Assembly (NCBI GenBank): GCA_920105805.1
Contig: CAKKTI010000085.1
Location: 1-64,000 of the forward strand
Source: Condylostoma magnum
Lineage: Eukaryota; Ciliophora; Heterotrichea; Heterotrichida; Condylostomatidae
Length of the DNA stretch: 64,000 bases
Direction: 5' to 3'
Under the pieces are notes generated by a model. The model did not search any database. It worked only from the letters and a program-made list of their open reading frames with translations, and was not told the DNA's origin. This document shows, piece by piece, positions 62,110-64,000 of this stretch (within the stretch, counting starts at the first letter, position 1; each line of letters starts with the position of its first letter). The translations under genes and the position numbers were made by a program.

Positions 62110-62514
62110 TTATACTAAAAGGGATATTGAAGATTGAATTAATGATTTGACCTATTTTTAGTTTGATATTTATTGATTTTGAGTATTTTTGATTAATTTA
62201 AGACATTTTGAAATATTGGTAATTTTGAAGCTCAAATTATATAATTATTGTTTGTATTATAGCTTAAAATTCCAAATCTATATAAGTTGCATTGATTTTA
62301 ATGTTAGTATAAGTCTTTCCCTGAGATTTCACTCTACCAAATATCCCTATAAAATATATTTAATAAAAAACATAACAGTATTACAATATAGCAGCAGTCA
62401 TAAACAAACTAAAACTACTTTCTACAATAAACACGTGCATTTCAACTCCAAAGCAGTCTAATTGTAATAAATAATTTGTTTTAAAACGGATATAATTAGG
62501 CTTATAAAAATTAA
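62110..62514. other. Divergent intergenic region
   Basis: 405 AT-rich bases between the IP3 receptor start (minus) and a small secreted protein (plus). Open frames here look non-coding. Nothing recognised. Confidence 0.45.
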
Positions 62515-63078
62515 ATGATAACTTGCTATCTCCTATTACCATTCACAATAGTAACTTCTTTGCCAATTACTTAAATTTTACTTCAATAAGAACAATCAAC
62601 CTAGTAAGAAGAAACTGCAATTAACTTAATAGATGGCGAATTGATAGCTGAATAACTAGCTTCAATTACATCTCAAACTGCAAACTCTATGGGAGAACAA
62701 TTTGATACGTTAGTTGAAACTGCATAAGAAAACTCAACAGGGTTGTAATCAATGCTTATTAATACCCCAACTTAAATAGCAAATGGAACTCTGAATAATT
62801 TCATGCTTCTGGCTCCTAGATAAGTGCAAGACTTGTAATAAGCTAATAATAACTTCTCCAATAGTTATAATCAGCTAATAAACAGCATGAAGCAAACAAT
62901 TTCAAATGGAGCATAAGAACTTAATCATCAATTCTAAGATTAATTGAATCAAGGAATGCAGTAACTAGTCACCTCTGTTTAAAATCCATTTATACAGGCT
63001 AGATAAGAAGAAGCCTAAGATGTCCAAGAACAAAATTAACAAGTAGAGGACAATGAAACTCAAGAAACTGCAAATTAG
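62515..63078 (+). CDS. Small secreted Gln/Asn-rich protein
   Basis: 187 residues. A hydrophobic start (MITCYLLLPFTIVTSLP) looks like a signal peptide. The mature part is polar and helical, with repeated Gln/Asn/Glu (VETAQENSTGLQSM, NSYNQLINSMKQTISNGAQE) suggesting a coiled coil or amphipathic bundle. No cysteines after the signal region and no family recognised. Ends in three consecutive stops, TAG TAA TAG (63076-63084). Confidence 0.68.
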
Positions 63079-63084
63079 TAATAG
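63076..63084 (+). other. Tandem stop cluster TAG TAA TAG
   Basis: Three in-frame stop codons at the end of the small secreted-protein gene, 48 bases before the next ATG. Confidence 0.7.
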
Positions 63085-63132
63085 TATTTATTTAAATTGT
63101 TTAAAACATATAAAAAACAGACATTTTTATAC

Positions 63133-64000
<868 letters not shown>

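Overview
This window looks like macronuclear DNA from a heterotrich ciliate of the Condylostoma type. Genes cannot be read with the standard code. In conserved protein families TAA and TAG fall where glutamine is expected, and TGA falls at invariant tryptophans (the W of DHHC-CPW at 18083, RCC1 'WG' repeats at 49904 and 50207, an EF-hand, the IP3 receptor). Yet the same three codons also end genes, often as tandem clusters just before the next ATG. That matches the Condylostoma-style code in which all three stops are context dependent. The DNA is AT-rich, genes are dense and nearly intronless, and the only well-supported introns are 14 and 15 nt. No prokaryotic, viral or transposon sequence was recognised.

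Layout. 1-12.4 kb: a secreted LNR/beta-helix protein (cut by the left edge), an EF-hand protein, a Bax inhibitor-1 homologue, a coiled-coil protein, a RABL2 GTPase, an unknown protein, two SK-type potassium channels and a basic unknown protein. 12.4-26.9 kb: a MAPEG protein, a giant PAS/TmcB-like membrane protein, a DHHC palmitoyltransferase, MEMO1, NSUN5, a degenerate AMP deaminase, an EF-hand protein, an RRN3-like Pol I factor and unknowns. 26.9-28.6 kb is the largest stretch with no confident gene. 28.6-37.6 kb: an unknown protein, a histidine acid phosphatase, a TRP-type channel, GPI8/PIG-K, an unknown membrane protein and mitochondrial HSP60. 37.8-41 kb: three unknown proteins. 42-48 kb: a PLAC8 protein, a degenerate cytosolic carboxypeptidase, an ankyrin protein and a GAS2-domain coiled-coil protein. 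48-54 kb: a kinesin-RCC1 fusion, two unknowns and GPN1. 54-62 kb: a full-length IP3 receptor. 62.5-64 kb: a small secreted protein and NDUFAF7 (cut by the right edge).

These are unlinked eukaryotic housekeeping, signalling and cytoskeletal genes rather than one pathway. Several touch calcium and membrane excitability: the IP3 receptor, TRP, two SK-type channels, BI-1 and EF-hand proteins. Others are cilium or microtubule related: RABL2, kinesin-RCC1, GAS2 and the CCP-like protein. The most notable features are the stop-codon architecture (tandem stops and interlocking stops between convergent genes), the tiny introns, two pseudoenzymes that have lost key active-site residues, and the kinesin-RCC1 fusion. 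All protein calls come from reading by eye; no database search was run. With no reliable stop codon, gene 3' ends may be wrong by a few codons.
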